From Hyphomonadaceae bacterium (GTDB lineage: Bacteria; Pseudomonadota; Alphaproteobacteria; Caulobacterales; Hyphomonadaceae), in NCBI GenBank assembly GCA_027485145.1, contig JAIXRO010000096.1, forward strand, positions 1 to 60,488: 60,488 nt of DNA. Direction: 5' to 3'. Shown here one piece after another: positions 9,368 to 18,113 of the stretch. Position 1 is the stretch's first letter, and each line of letters starts with the position of its first letter. Position numbers and translations under genes: made by a program. The notes under the pieces were generated by a model. It was not told where the DNA came from. It saw only the letters and a program-made list of their open reading frames with translations, and ran no database searches.

Positions 9368-10264
9368 ATGACAAGGATCGCATTCATTGGCCTTGGCAAC
9401 ATGGGCGGCGGTATGTGCGCCAACCTTCTAAAGGCGGGCCACACCGTCGCGGCGTTTGACCTCAATCAGGACGCGGTCAAGGCCGTCGCCACCAAGGGTG
9501 CCCGCGCGGCATCGTCCGCTGCGGATGCGGTCAAGGACGCCGACGTCGTCGTCTCCATGCTGCCGGCCGGCAAGCACGTCCTGGGAGTCTATTTCGGCCC
9601 GGACGGAGTTTCTGCACACGCCCCGAAAGGCGCGCTGCTGATCGATTGTTCGACCATCGCGGTCACCGATGCACGCGACGCGCATGCACAAGCAGAACGC
9701 GCAGGCTTCATCATGGTCGATGCCCCCGTCTCCGGCGGTGTTGCTTCCGCTGAAGCGGGTACACTGACATTCATGGCCGGCGGCACCGCTGAAGCGTTCG
9801 GCAAGGCAGAGCCGATCCTGAAAGGCATGGGCAAGAATATCTTCCATGCCGGCGGTGCGGGGAACGGGCAGGCGGCCAAGATCGCCAACAACATGTTGCT
9901 CGGCATTTCGATGATCGGCACGTGCGAAGCCTTCAACCTAGCGAACAAGCTGGGCTTGGACGCGGAAACCTTCTTCAAGATATCCTCGGTCTCCTCGGGC
10001 CAGTGCTGGTCGATGACCAACTATTGTCCGGCGCCCGGTCCGGTTCCCACGTCCCCCGCCAACCGGGATTACAAGCCTGGCTTTGCAGTGGCCATGATGC
10101 TCAAGGATCTCCATCTGGCCGCGGACGCCGCCAAGGCGTCCGGGGCCGAAATCCGCCTCGGCGAGATAGCCGAAGGCATCTACCAATCGCTGTCCGACCG
10201 CGGTCAGGATGGTCTCGATTTCTCGGGCGTGATGAAGGACGTCACGGGCGAATTGCCCCGTTGA
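9368..10264 (+). CDS. mmsB: 3-hydroxyisobutyrate dehydrogenase
   Basis: A 298-residue enzyme of the beta-hydroxyacid dehydrogenase family that oxidises 3-hydroxyisobutyrate to methylmalonate semialdehyde with NAD. The Rossmann motif IAFIGLGNMGGGM is at residues 4-16, the substrate-binding signature DAPVSGGVASAEAGTLTFM follows, and the catalytic Lys171 lies in GNGQAAKIANN. The length is typical. It is the last gene of the valine operon and supplies the substrate of MmsA encoded at its start. A thioesterase releasing 3-hydroxyisobutyrate from CoA is not seen in the operon. Confidence 0.94.
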   Translation: MTRIAFIGLGNMGGGMCANLLKAGHTVAAFDLNQDAVKAVATKGARAASSAADAVKDADVVVSMLPAGKHVLGVYFGPDGVSAHAPKGALLIDCSTIAVTDARDAHAQAERAGFIMVDAPVSGGVASAEAGTLTFMAGGTAEAFGKAEPILKGMGKNIFHAGGAGNGQAAKIANNMLLGISMIGTCEAFNLANKLGLDAETFFKISSVSSGQCWSMTNYCPAPGPVPTSPANRDYKPGFAVAMMLKDLHLAADAAKASGAEIRLGEIAEGIYQSLSDRGQDGLDFSGVMKDVTGELPR

Positions 10265-10401
10265 CGATCGCCGGCTTGCTACCGGACCACCAGGTTCGCC
10301 GTTAACCCTTCCGCCACATGGCACATTAGTTGCGGCCCGCCGTTCGAGCAGCGCGGCAGTTCCTGCAGCGCGCGTCTCGAATTGGGACAAGCGAGACCGG
10401 A

Positions 10402-11457
10402 ATGGCCTACGGCACGCGGCGGAACATTCTAGTTGTGGTACACGGCCCCGGGCGTGGCCGGAGCGTGCCGACAGGTGAGGTGTTCCTGGAGCGATTGCGC
10501 GCGCGCCACTTCGAGCTCGCCAACCGGCTCAGGTTCCACGAGACCGGGCAGCCGCCGCCCAGCCTTGCGGGCGTCGGGCTCGTTCTGTTCTGGCTCGGCG
10601 ATCCGCTCCGCCAGAAGTATCCCGATTGCTTTGCCGAGGCTGCCGAGATCGCCCAAGATGCAAAGCGCAAAGGCATTCCGATTCTCAATTCGCCCGATAG
10701 CCTTTCGAATACGGCCAAGGCCGTCCAATCGCGCATCTGGGCGGCTAATGGCGTTCCGAGCGCGCGGGTCAACTGCATCGAGACGCCCGGACAATTGATC
10801 GGGTCATACGCCGAGATGGACAGCCCCTGCCTGCTGCGCGGCGACGAGACCCACGCGGAACGCAACATCCGGACAATTCGAACCAGGGCGGAGGCTGAAG
10901 CGGCGGCGCGCAACATATCCTTGCCGGCTGCGCTGGTCGAAGTGCGGGATGTACGCGCCGAGTATCGGGCTGCGGGTGCCTCGCCGAACGATCTTTACAG
11001 CCGTTTCCACCACAAGGCGCGTGCTTTTGTCTTCCGCGGCGAAGTTAAGGCCAGCCACCTCTTTTTCTCGCGGGATCTCGTGGTCGGGCTGTCCAACAGC
11101 CTGTTTGCCCGTGAAGCGCGCAGCCGCCGCCGCCTTGTGAGGACCATGGGCTTTCGCCGCAAGCTCTTCGACGAACTGATTGCAGAAGACCTCAACTACT
11201 TTCGCTCGGATCTTCCGTATCAGGATGTTCTCGTACGTGCCGTTTCGGCGCTTGGCCTCGATATCGCTGCAGTGGATTACAGCATCCGGCCGGATGGCTC
11301 ACCCATTCTCTGGGAGGCAAATCCCTATTTCTGCCTTCCGCGCGGCGAAGACAGCGTTCTTTCTGCGGAGCGGTTGGCTGTTGGGCGAGTCAATGCGTCG
11401 CTCGATTGGATGGCCAATCGCCTCTGGCAAGCCTTGTCGGTCAAGCTGGCCTCATGA
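10402..11457 (+). CDS. ATP-grasp-like protein of a surface glycan operon
   Basis: About 351 residues from the ATG at 10402; the frame is open from a TTG at 10330, but the segment before 10402 looks uncharged by any domain. The C-terminal half has the ATP-grasp pattern LGLDIAAVDYSIRPDGSPIL followed by WEANPYF, the metal/ATP-binding end of that fold. The central part KARAFVFRGEVKASHLFFS resembles the strand region before it. ATP-grasp enzymes ligate carboxylates to amines or thiols. Because the next genes encode a flippase, an O-acyltransferase and a glycosyltransferase, it may attach an amino acid or similar group to a glycan or its precursor; that is inference. It overlaps the flippase gene by 4 nt. 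Confidence 0.7.
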   Translation: MAYGTRRNILVVVHGPGRGRSVPTGEVFLERLRARHFELANRLRFHETGQPPPSLAGVGLVLFWLGDPLRQKYPDCFAEAAEIAQDAKRKGIPILNSPDSLSNTAKAVQSRIWAANGVPSARVNCIETPGQLIGSYAEMDSPCLLRGDETHAERNIRTIRTRAEAEAAARNISLPAALVEVRDVRAEYRAAGASPNDLYSRFHHKARAFVFRGEVKASHLFFSRDLVVGLSNSLFAREARSRRRLVRTMGFRRKLFDELIAEDLNYFRSDLPYQDVLVRAVSALGLDIAAVDYSIRPDGSPILWEANPYFCLPRGEDSVLSAERLAVGRVNASLDWMANRLWQALSVKLAS

Positions 11458-12941
11458 ACATGGCGCTGCCTTTTCCATCTGCTCAGTCCGGCACCAGTCT
11501 CGTCCGCAAGTTTGGCTGGACGAGCCTCGCATCGATTGTTCAGATGGTTGCGGGTCTCGCGTCCGTGATCATCCTGACGCGGTTTCTGATGCCCTCAGAC
11601 TACGGATTGTACGGCATTGCGCTCATGGCTGTTGCCGCGGCCGAAGTGCTCACCGGCGGTGTTCTGTCCAGCCCGATCGAGCAGAAGCAGGACATCTCGC
11701 GCAAGGATCTCAACACGGCTTTCTGGGCCAATATCGCGCTGGCTCTCGCCGCCAGTGCCGTAACCCTTTCGGTCGCCGCGCTCGTTTTGGAATCCTTTGG
11801 CTACAGCCAGGCGCTGCCCGTTATCGCTGCCGCCTGCCTTCTGATGTTGATTACGGCTGCTGGTATCGTGCCTGAAAGCCTGATGCGGCGTGACCAGGCG
11901 TTTCGTCAGCTGGCGCGCGCTGGCATGTTTGCCGCGCTCGCCGGACTCGGAGCGGGCATTGCGCTCGCGATGATGGGCGCCGGTGTCTGGTCCCTGATCG
12001 GCCTGGAAGCCGTTCGCAGGCTGATCCTTTTGACGTCAAGCTTCTGGATGTCCCGCTGGCGGCCCGATGGCGGGCCGGATGTCCTCGTGCTGCGCGGTTC
12101 CGTGCGGTTCGTTTCGGGCATGCTTGCGGCGAATGCGTTGGGACGTGTGGATCGTCTCGCGCCGCAAGTGGCCGCCACAGTATTCTTCGGTCCCGAAGGG
12201 CTCGGGCTTCTCACGGTCGCCACGCGGATCGCCGATCAGATCCAGGCGTTCGTTGCCCAACCGGTCGGTGCGATGGCCCTCCCGGTTCTCTCAAGTGCAG
12301 CGCAGGACACGCCCCGCTTTCATTCCCTGATGGCGAACGCCTGGCGCGCCATTGCCATGGTCAGCTTCCCGATGCTGGCGGGCTTTGCTGCGATTGCACC
12401 CGTCCTCGTGCCGCTGGCCGTAGGCGATGCCTTTGCCGGCGCGGGTATACTTTCGGCCGTCACCGTTTTGGCGCATCAGCGCGTCGTTTCCTCGAAGGTC
12501 AACATTGCCGCCGCGCAGGCAACGGGCAGGGCGCTGTTGGCCAGCGGGTCGATTGCGCTCAGCGTTGTCACGCATATCCTGCTTCTGCTGCTCATCGCTC
12601 CGATTGGAATTGCGGCGCTTGCGGCGGCGTCGCTTCTGCGCGGCTGGCTGACCTGGCCGTTCGCTGCCGGATTTGTGAAATCGGCAACCGGATTTCCGAT
12701 CTCGCGCCAGGCGGCGATCCTCGTTCCCCCCCTTGCGGCTAGCCTTCTCATGGGCGGCTGCGTCTACGCATTGAGCGGGCCTCTCGCGGTCCTGTTGCCG
12801 CCTGTTGCCGCTCTCGCCTTGCTGGTGCCGGCCGGAATCGTTTTCTATGCTATTGCATTGTGGTTGCTTGACCCGTGGGTGCGCCACGAAGTCCTTTCCG
12901 GCGGGGCGTTCAGGCGGATCAGAGTGGAGATGAAACCATGA
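11454..12941 (+). CDS. polysaccharide flippase (Wzx/PST family)
   Basis: A 495-residue membrane protein. The start at 11454 forms an ATGA overlap with the stop of the ATP-grasp gene. The N-terminus KFGWTSLASIVQMVAGLASV followed by ILTRFLMPSDYGLYGIA is the usual opening of the polysaccharide transporter (RfbX/WzxC) family, where the LxPxxYGxY turn separates TM1 and TM2. About 12-14 hydrophobic helices follow, with short basic loops. It should move lipid-linked glycan units across the inner membrane. It belongs to the four-gene operon 10402-14949 and overlaps the acyltransferase gene by 4 nt. Confidence 0.85.
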   Translation: MNMALPFPSAQSGTSLVRKFGWTSLASIVQMVAGLASVIILTRFLMPSDYGLYGIALMAVAAAEVLTGGVLSSPIEQKQDISRKDLNTAFWANIALALAASAVTLSVAALVLESFGYSQALPVIAAACLLMLITAAGIVPESLMRRDQAFRQLARAGMFAALAGLGAGIALAMMGAGVWSLIGLEAVRRLILLTSSFWMSRWRPDGGPDVLVLRGSVRFVSGMLAANALGRVDRLAPQVAATVFFGPEGLGLLTVATRIADQIQAFVAQPVGAMALPVLSSAAQDTPRFHSLMANAWRAIAMVSFPMLAGFAAIAPVLVPLAVGDAFAGAGILSAVTVLAHQRVVSSKVNIAAAQATGRALLASGSIALSVVTHILLLLLIAPIGIAALAAASLLRGWLTWPFAAGFVKSATGFPISRQAAILVPPLAASLLMGGCVYALSGPLAVLLPPVAALALLVPAGIVFYAIALWLLDPWVRHEVLSGGAFRRIRVEMKP

Positions 12942-13969
12942 CCGCGTCGCGGATCGGCTGGGTCGATTATGCCAAGGGTATCTGCATCATCCTCGTGGTG
13001 ATGATGCACGCTGTGCACCGGGTCGAAGAGGTGCTCGGCGCTGAGGGTTTCCTGTCCCCCGTCGTCGATTTCGCACAGCCGTTCCGGATGCCGGATTTCT
13101 TCCTGATTTCAGGTCTGTTTTTGAGCCGGTCTTTGTTCGGGCCGGTCAACGAATACATCGATCGCAAGGTAATTCATTTCATCTATTTTTATGTCCTCTG
13201 GCTTACTATTCAACTTATGGCCTTCGAGACATCCGTTCTTCTTAACTCGCCGATGGAGTTCGTTAAGCTCTGGCTGATCGGTCTGATCGAACCGACAGGC
13301 ACGCTGTGGTTTGTTCACCTGCTGCTCGTCTTTTATGTCGTCACCTGGATTTTGCGGCGCGTGCCGGTGTTGCTGGTGTTTGCCGGGGCGCTCCTGCTCC
13401 AGTCCGCCTTCCAGCTTGGCTGGATCGAGACCGGCTGGGCCGTGCCGGACCGTTTCGCGGAACGGTATGTATACTTCTTCGCCGGCTACGCCTTTGCGCC
13501 GGCGATCTTTGCCTTCGCGTCTCGCGCGGCTGCTTCAGTTCCGCTTGCGGTCGCGGGTCTCGCGGTTTGGGCTTCGGTCAATCAGCTCTGCGTCTGGCAG
13601 GGGGTGCAAAACGCGTTCGGCATCAGCTTGCTCCTCGGCATGTTCGGCGCTGCTGCGGTTTGCACGATTGCCGCGCTTCTGGTTCGGTTCGACTGGGCGA
13701 AAGTGCTTCAGTATTGCGGGCGCCATTCGATCGTCATTTACCTGACGTTCCCGATTCCACTCACGGCAATGATCAAGCTGATCGAACGCGGGCAGGTCCC
13801 GCCTGACATGGCTGGCATTGCGAGCCTCGCGACGTTGCTGGTGGCCGTCATCGCGCCCCTCGTCTTTCACCGTTTCATCGTGAATACCCCGCTTCAAGCG
13901 CTGTACGCGCGGCCTGCCTGGGCAAGGTTGCGACTTGCGGGTACCCGATCGACAGAAGCGTCGACATGA
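12938..13969 (+). CDS. acyltransferase 3 family membrane protein
   Basis: A 343-residue membrane protein with about ten hydrophobic helices. The N-terminus WVDYAKGICIILVVMMHAVH carries His24, the conserved family histidine in TM1, and the RxPxFFxISGLF motif appears as RMPDFFLISGLFLSRS. Acyltransferase 3 (OafA/NodX/ExoZ) proteins O-acetylate or succinylate sugars at the membrane. The start overlaps the flippase stop (ATGA at 12938-12941) and its own stop overlaps the glycosyltransferase start, so it is an integral part of the glycan operon. Substrate unknown. Confidence 0.87.
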   Translation: MTASRIGWVDYAKGICIILVVMMHAVHRVEEVLGAEGFLSPVVDFAQPFRMPDFFLISGLFLSRSLFGPVNEYIDRKVIHFIYFYVLWLTIQLMAFETSVLLNSPMEFVKLWLIGLIEPTGTLWFVHLLLVFYVVTWILRRVPVLLVFAGALLLQSAFQLGWIETGWAVPDRFAERYVYFFAGYAFAPAIFAFASRAAASVPLAVAGLAVWASVNQLCVWQGVQNAFGISLLLGMFGAAAVCTIAALLVRFDWAKVLQYCGRHSIVIYLTFPIPLTAMIKLIERGQVPPDMAGIASLATLLVAVIAPLVFHRFIVNTPLQALYARPAWARLRLAGTRSTEAST

Positions 13970-14949
13970 TCGTTATCCTGTCCACACTCAACGGGAAGGC
14001 TCGCCTGTCCGAAATGCTTGAGGCCATGCTTGGCGTCCGCATGCCGCCAGGAACGTCGATCCATGTTGTGGACAATGGCAGTACGGACGGCACGCAAGTC
14101 CTTTTGGAATCCTACAAAGACCGATTGCCTCTGGTGCTCCACACGCAGCCCATCCCGGGCAAGAACCACTGCTTGAATCTCGTCCTGTCCCAGGTCGTCG
14201 GGACGCTGGATGCCAGCGAACTTGTCGTTCTGACGGATGACGACATTCTTCCGGGTCCGGACTGGCTGGAAGAAATGGAATTCGCGGGCCGGGCACATGG
14301 CGATTGCAACGTCTTTGCGGGGCGGATCCTTCCCCAATGGCCCTATAGCGACATTTCCCATCTCGATGCCTTGCGTAGCCATTTCGGGATCCTCTTCTCC
14401 CTCACGCATAGCAAAGAGGGCCCGTGTTCGCCGGTGCTGGCCTGGGGGCCGAACATGGCGGTTCGGGCCAGCGTGTTCCAATCGGGAACGCGTTTTGACC
14501 CCGCTTTCGGCCCCAATGGCGGAATCAGTTTTCCGATGGGCTCTGAAACCGAGTTGATGGAGCGTCTTGCTGCAGACGGGCACCGAGCCTGGTTTGTGGA
14601 AAAGGCCTGCGTGCGGCACATGATCCGCGCCGCACAGCTCGAACCCCTCAGCATCGTGCAACGCGCCTTCCGCCACGGATACGGTATCGGCTGGCGCCAG
14701 CAGCGCGGACGGGGGGGGCTGCAGCTTGTCAAGGCGCAGTTCAGCGCTTTGCGAGGCGTAGTGGCCGCACGGGTCCGCCAGCTGCGGTCTGAGGAATCAG
14801 AGGATCTGCTGCATGAATTCCGCGAAGCCTGGGCGCACGGCCTCGCGAGCGGTGCGATGTACGGGTACCATCTCAACCGCGAACAAAAGAAGTTCGCGTC
14901 CGCATTTCCGGACCGGCGCACCAAAGCCCGCGACCCCGTGAACCACTGA
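13966..14949 (+). CDS. family 2 glycosyltransferase
   Basis: A 327-residue GT-A fold enzyme. The nucleotide-sugar site is seen as HVVDNGSTDGT (residues 33-43) and the metal-binding DDD at residues 91-93 in VLTDDDILPGPDW. The region SETELMERLAADGHRAWFVE matches the ED-containing acceptor/catalytic segment of GT2 proteins. No transmembrane helix is evident, so it probably acts at the inner face of the membrane. The sugar and acceptor are unknown. It closes the operon; the 143 nt after it before the next gene contain no recognised feature. Confidence 0.88.
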   Translation: MIVILSTLNGKARLSEMLEAMLGVRMPPGTSIHVVDNGSTDGTQVLLESYKDRLPLVLHTQPIPGKNHCLNLVLSQVVGTLDASELVVLTDDDILPGPDWLEEMEFAGRAHGDCNVFAGRILPQWPYSDISHLDALRSHFGILFSLTHSKEGPCSPVLAWGPNMAVRASVFQSGTRFDPAFGPNGGISFPMGSETELMERLAADGHRAWFVEKACVRHMIRAAQLEPLSIVQRAFRHGYGIGWRQQRGRGGLQLVKAQFSALRGVVAARVRQLRSEESEDLLHEFREAWAHGLASGAMYGYHLNREQKKFASAFPDRRTKARDPVNH

Positions 14950-15092
14950 GCGTCAGCGAAACGTCGCTTTGTCCTTGCTTGCCTTCGCGGCAGGTCCGGT
15001 CGATTACGTATTGAAGCGCCTTCCTCCCGCGCGACACTTGCAGGCATCAGACGTTTGGCTCTCGGGTACGCCCGGTGAGAGGGAGAATCGAC

Positions 15093-16595
15093 ATGGCAGA
15101 TACGGCAACCCTTCAGGCTTCAAAGGCCAAAGCGAAAACGGAGCATTTTGATGTGCTCGTGGTCGGCGCCGGTATTTCGGGCGTGGGCGCAGGCTATCAC
15201 TTGAAGACCCAGAACCCGAAAAAGAAGTTCGTGATCCTGGAGGCTTACGAAACGTTCGGCGGCACCTGGCACATGCACAAGTACCCGGGCATCCGGTCGG
15301 ACTCCGATCTCTACACCTTCGGCTATCGCCACAAGCCGTGGGTCGGCCCCCCGATTGCCAGCCGCGACGAGATCCTCAAATACATGGACGAAGTGATCGC
15401 CGAAAACGATCTCGCTCCGCACATCCGCTACCGCCACAAGATCACGTCCGCGAGCTGGTCGAGTGCGAAGAAGCGCTGGACCGTCAAGGCCGAGCGACTC
15501 GACACGGGTGAGGTTCTAACCTTCACGGCCAAATTCCTCTGGATGTGCCAGGGTTACTACAAGCATTCCGAAGGCTACACGCCGGAATGGCCGGGCATGG
15601 ATAGCTTCCGTGGACGGATCGTTCACCCGCAGACCTGGCCCGAGGATCTTGACCTGACGGGCAAGAAAGTGGTGGTCATTGGCTCTGGCGCGACCGCTGC
15701 GACCGTCGTACCCGCAATCGCCGGCAAGTGCGAACACGTGACCCTGCTGCAGCGATCGCCGACTTACTTCATCCCGGCGCGCAACGAGAACCTGCTCGCA
15801 GACGAACTGCGCATGCTGGGCGTGGACGAAAACTGGATCCATGAGATCGTGCGCCGGAAGTATCTGTTCGAACAGGCCGAGTTCACACGTCGCTCGTTCG
15901 AGGACGCCGAGGCACTGCGCACGGAGTTGCTGGAAGGCGTCAAGGCCTGCCTTCCGGAAGGCTATGACATGACCCACTTCACGCCTCGCTATCGCCCGTG
16001 GCAGCAGCGCGTCGCCTTTGTTCCGGATGCGGACTTGTTCGAAGGCATCAAGGCCGGCCTTGCGAGCGTCGTCACAGATCATATCGACCGGTTCACCGAG
16101 AAGGGCATCTTGCTGAAATCCGGCCGCGAACTCGAAGCCGACGTGATCGTCACGGCCACCGGTTTCAATCTGTCGGTCCTCGGCGGCATTCCGTTCGAGG
16201 TCGATGGCAAGCCTGTGAACTGGGGCGAGACGATCACCTATCGCGGCATGATGTTCACCGGCGTTCCGAACCTCCTCTGGGTTTTCGGATACTTCCGGGC
16301 CAGCTGGACCCTGCGGGTCGACATGATGGGCGACTTCGTCGCGCGTCTGCTGAAGCACATGGACGCCAAGGGCGCCAAGCAGGTCGAGGTGGCGCTGCGC
16401 CCGCAGGATCACAACATGGAAATCCTGCCATGGATCGATGAGGACAACTTCAACCCCGGCTACCTCGCGCGCGCCATGGACCAGATGCCCAAACGGGGCG
16501 GCAATCCTGAATGGGGACATTCGCAAAACTACTGGAAGGAAAAGGACGAGCTTCCGTTGATCGATCTGGACGCCCCGGAGTTCCGTTACAGCTGA
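15093..16595 (+). CDS. flavin-dependent monooxygenase, Baeyer-Villiger type
   Basis: A 500-residue enzyme; the ATG at 15093 follows GAGAGGGAGA. Two Rossmann motifs are present: VVGAGISGVGAG at residues 23-34 for FAD and VIGSGATAATVVPAI for NADPH. Between them, residues 172-183 (FRGRIVHPQTWP) match the BVMO fingerprint FxGxxxHxxxW[PD] rather than the shorter flavin monooxygenase version. Such enzymes insert oxygen next to a ketone carbonyl or oxidise heteroatoms using NADPH and O2. The start MADTATLQASKAKAK is a flexible tail. Monocistronic by context; substrate unknown. A second BVMO of another subgroup is encoded at 36823-38679. Confidence 0.85.
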   Translation: MADTATLQASKAKAKTEHFDVLVVGAGISGVGAGYHLKTQNPKKKFVILEAYETFGGTWHMHKYPGIRSDSDLYTFGYRHKPWVGPPIASRDEILKYMDEVIAENDLAPHIRYRHKITSASWSSAKKRWTVKAERLDTGEVLTFTAKFLWMCQGYYKHSEGYTPEWPGMDSFRGRIVHPQTWPEDLDLTGKKVVVIGSGATAATVVPAIAGKCEHVTLLQRSPTYFIPARNENLLADELRMLGVDENWIHEIVRRKYLFEQAEFTRRSFEDAEALRTELLEGVKACLPEGYDMTHFTPRYRPWQQRVAFVPDADLFEGIKAGLASVVTDHIDRFTEKGILLKSGRELEADVIVTATGFNLSVLGGIPFEVDGKPVNWGETITYRGMMFTGVPNLLWVFGYFRASWTLRVDMMGDFVARLLKHMDAKGAKQVEVALRPQDHNMEILPWIDEDNFNPGYLARAMDQMPKRGGNPEWGHSQNYWKEKDELPLIDLDAPEFRYS

Positions 16596-16654
16596 CGCCG
16601 CGCCTCGACGCCGTCTCTTGCCGGGGCCAGCCAACCCCGGCATGAGTGGCGCCA

Positions 16655-18031
16655 ATGACCGATACCAGCACACTCCAGCCTGCCGAGCCCGGTCAGATCG
16701 ACCCGGTGCTTCTGGAAGACCTCGCCGATGCCATCGACGAGCGCGATGTCCGGTGGCTGGCGCGCACGCTCGGCCGGATGCACCCGGCCGACGCCGCCGA
16801 TGCGCTCGAAGCGCTGCCGTACGATACGTTCGAGGAAGCGGTTGAGCTGCTGGGCGGTGATTTGCCGCCCGAGATCCTCATAGAGCTGCGCGACTCCTAC
16901 CGCGAAGGCGCCGTCGAGATGCTGCCGGACCAGGCGGTGGCGCAGGCCCTCGATGAACTTGATTCAGACGATGCCACGACCATCCTCGAAGACCTCGAAG
17001 ACGATCGCCGCGAGCGCATCCTCGAAGACCTCGCCCCGGTGGACCGCGCTGAACTGGAGCGGAGTCTCGCCTATGAAGAGGAAACGGCCGGCCGTCTCAT
17101 GCAGACGGAATTTGTCGCCGTGCCGGAGTTCTGGACGGTCGGCCAAACCATCGACCACGCGCGCAGTATCGGTGAGGATCTGCCGGAAGTCTTCTACGAC
17201 ATCTACGTGATTGATCCCGCACACCGCCTGCTCGGCATCGTCCCGCTGGCGAACCTGCTCAGGCAACCGCGCGAAACGCCGCTCGAAGACATCATGGCAG
17301 AGCCGACCATGACGCTGAACACCTCCAGCGATCAGGAAGACGTGGCGTTCCAGTTCCAGAAATACTCGCTGGCGTCCGCCCCCGTGACGGATGATGCGGG
17401 CCGCCTGGTGGGCATGATCACGGTGGATGACATGGTGGATGTCATGCAGTCGGAGCATTCCGAAGACCTGCTTGCCCTCTCCAACGTGTCGTCGGCGGAT
17501 GCCTCCGACACGGTGATTGAAACGGTCAAGGCGCGCCTTCCCTGGCTGGCCATCAACCTGTTCACGGCCTTCATCGCCTCGGCGATCATCTCGGTGTTCG
17601 AAGGGGCCATCGAGCGGGTCGTGGCGCTCGCGATCCTGATGCCGGTGGTTGCGGCCCTTGGCGGCAATGCCGGCAGCCAGGGGCTCGCAGTGGCCGTGCG
17701 CGCCATTGCCTCCCGCCAGATGGACGGCGATGCCGCGCGCCGGGCCGTGTTGCGGGAGTTTCTCGCGGCCTCGATCAACGGCCTCCTCATCGGTGCCGGC
17801 GTGGGGCTGATCGCCATGTTCTGGTTCGGCGATACCGGTCTTGGACTGGTCATCGCGGTTGCCATGTTCGGCACCTTCCTCTGGGCAGGCCTGTCCGGAA
17901 TCCTCGTGCCGCTAGGTCTCAAGCGCCTCGGCGCCGACCCTGCCGTTGCCTCATCCGTTTTCGTGTTAACCCTGACGGATGTGATGGCATTTTTCAGCTT
18001 CCTGGGCCTTGCGACCCTCGTCCTCTTGTAA
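16655..18031 (+). CDS. mgtE: magnesium transporter MgtE
   Basis: A 458-residue Mg2+ channel/transporter. The N-terminal superhelical domain (about residues 20-130) has the HPADAADALEAL and LDSDDATTILEDL repeats; two CBS domains follow (about 135-255, with PVTDDAGRLVGMITVDDM); the C-terminal pore domain has five hydrophobic helices with the MPVVAALGGNAGSQ signature. The domain order and length are the family norm. The N-terminal and CBS parts gate the pore by sensing Mg2+. The ATG at 16655 is chosen; a GTG 9 nt upstream is in frame and cannot be excluded. No riboswitch was recognised upstream. Confidence 0.95.
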   Translation: MTDTSTLQPAEPGQIDPVLLEDLADAIDERDVRWLARTLGRMHPADAADALEALPYDTFEEAVELLGGDLPPEILIELRDSYREGAVEMLPDQAVAQALDELDSDDATTILEDLEDDRRERILEDLAPVDRAELERSLAYEEETAGRLMQTEFVAVPEFWTVGQTIDHARSIGEDLPEVFYDIYVIDPAHRLLGIVPLANLLRQPRETPLEDIMAEPTMTLNTSSDQEDVAFQFQKYSLASAPVTDDAGRLVGMITVDDMVDVMQSEHSEDLLALSNVSSADASDTVIETVKARLPWLAINLFTAFIASAIISVFEGAIERVVALAILMPVVAALGGNAGSQGLAVAVRAIASRQMDGDAARRAVLREFLAASINGLLIGAGVGLIAMFWFGDTGLGLVIAVAMFGTFLWAGLSGILVPLGLKRLGADPAVASSVFVLTLTDVMAFFSFLGLATLVLL

Positions 18032-18113
18032 ACAGAGGAGTTTTCGGTCGAATCTCGCGCATCAGGCGAATAGGCGCGCGTTTTGCAGGGGGCGCTTGTA
18101 GGCATTTCGCCGG

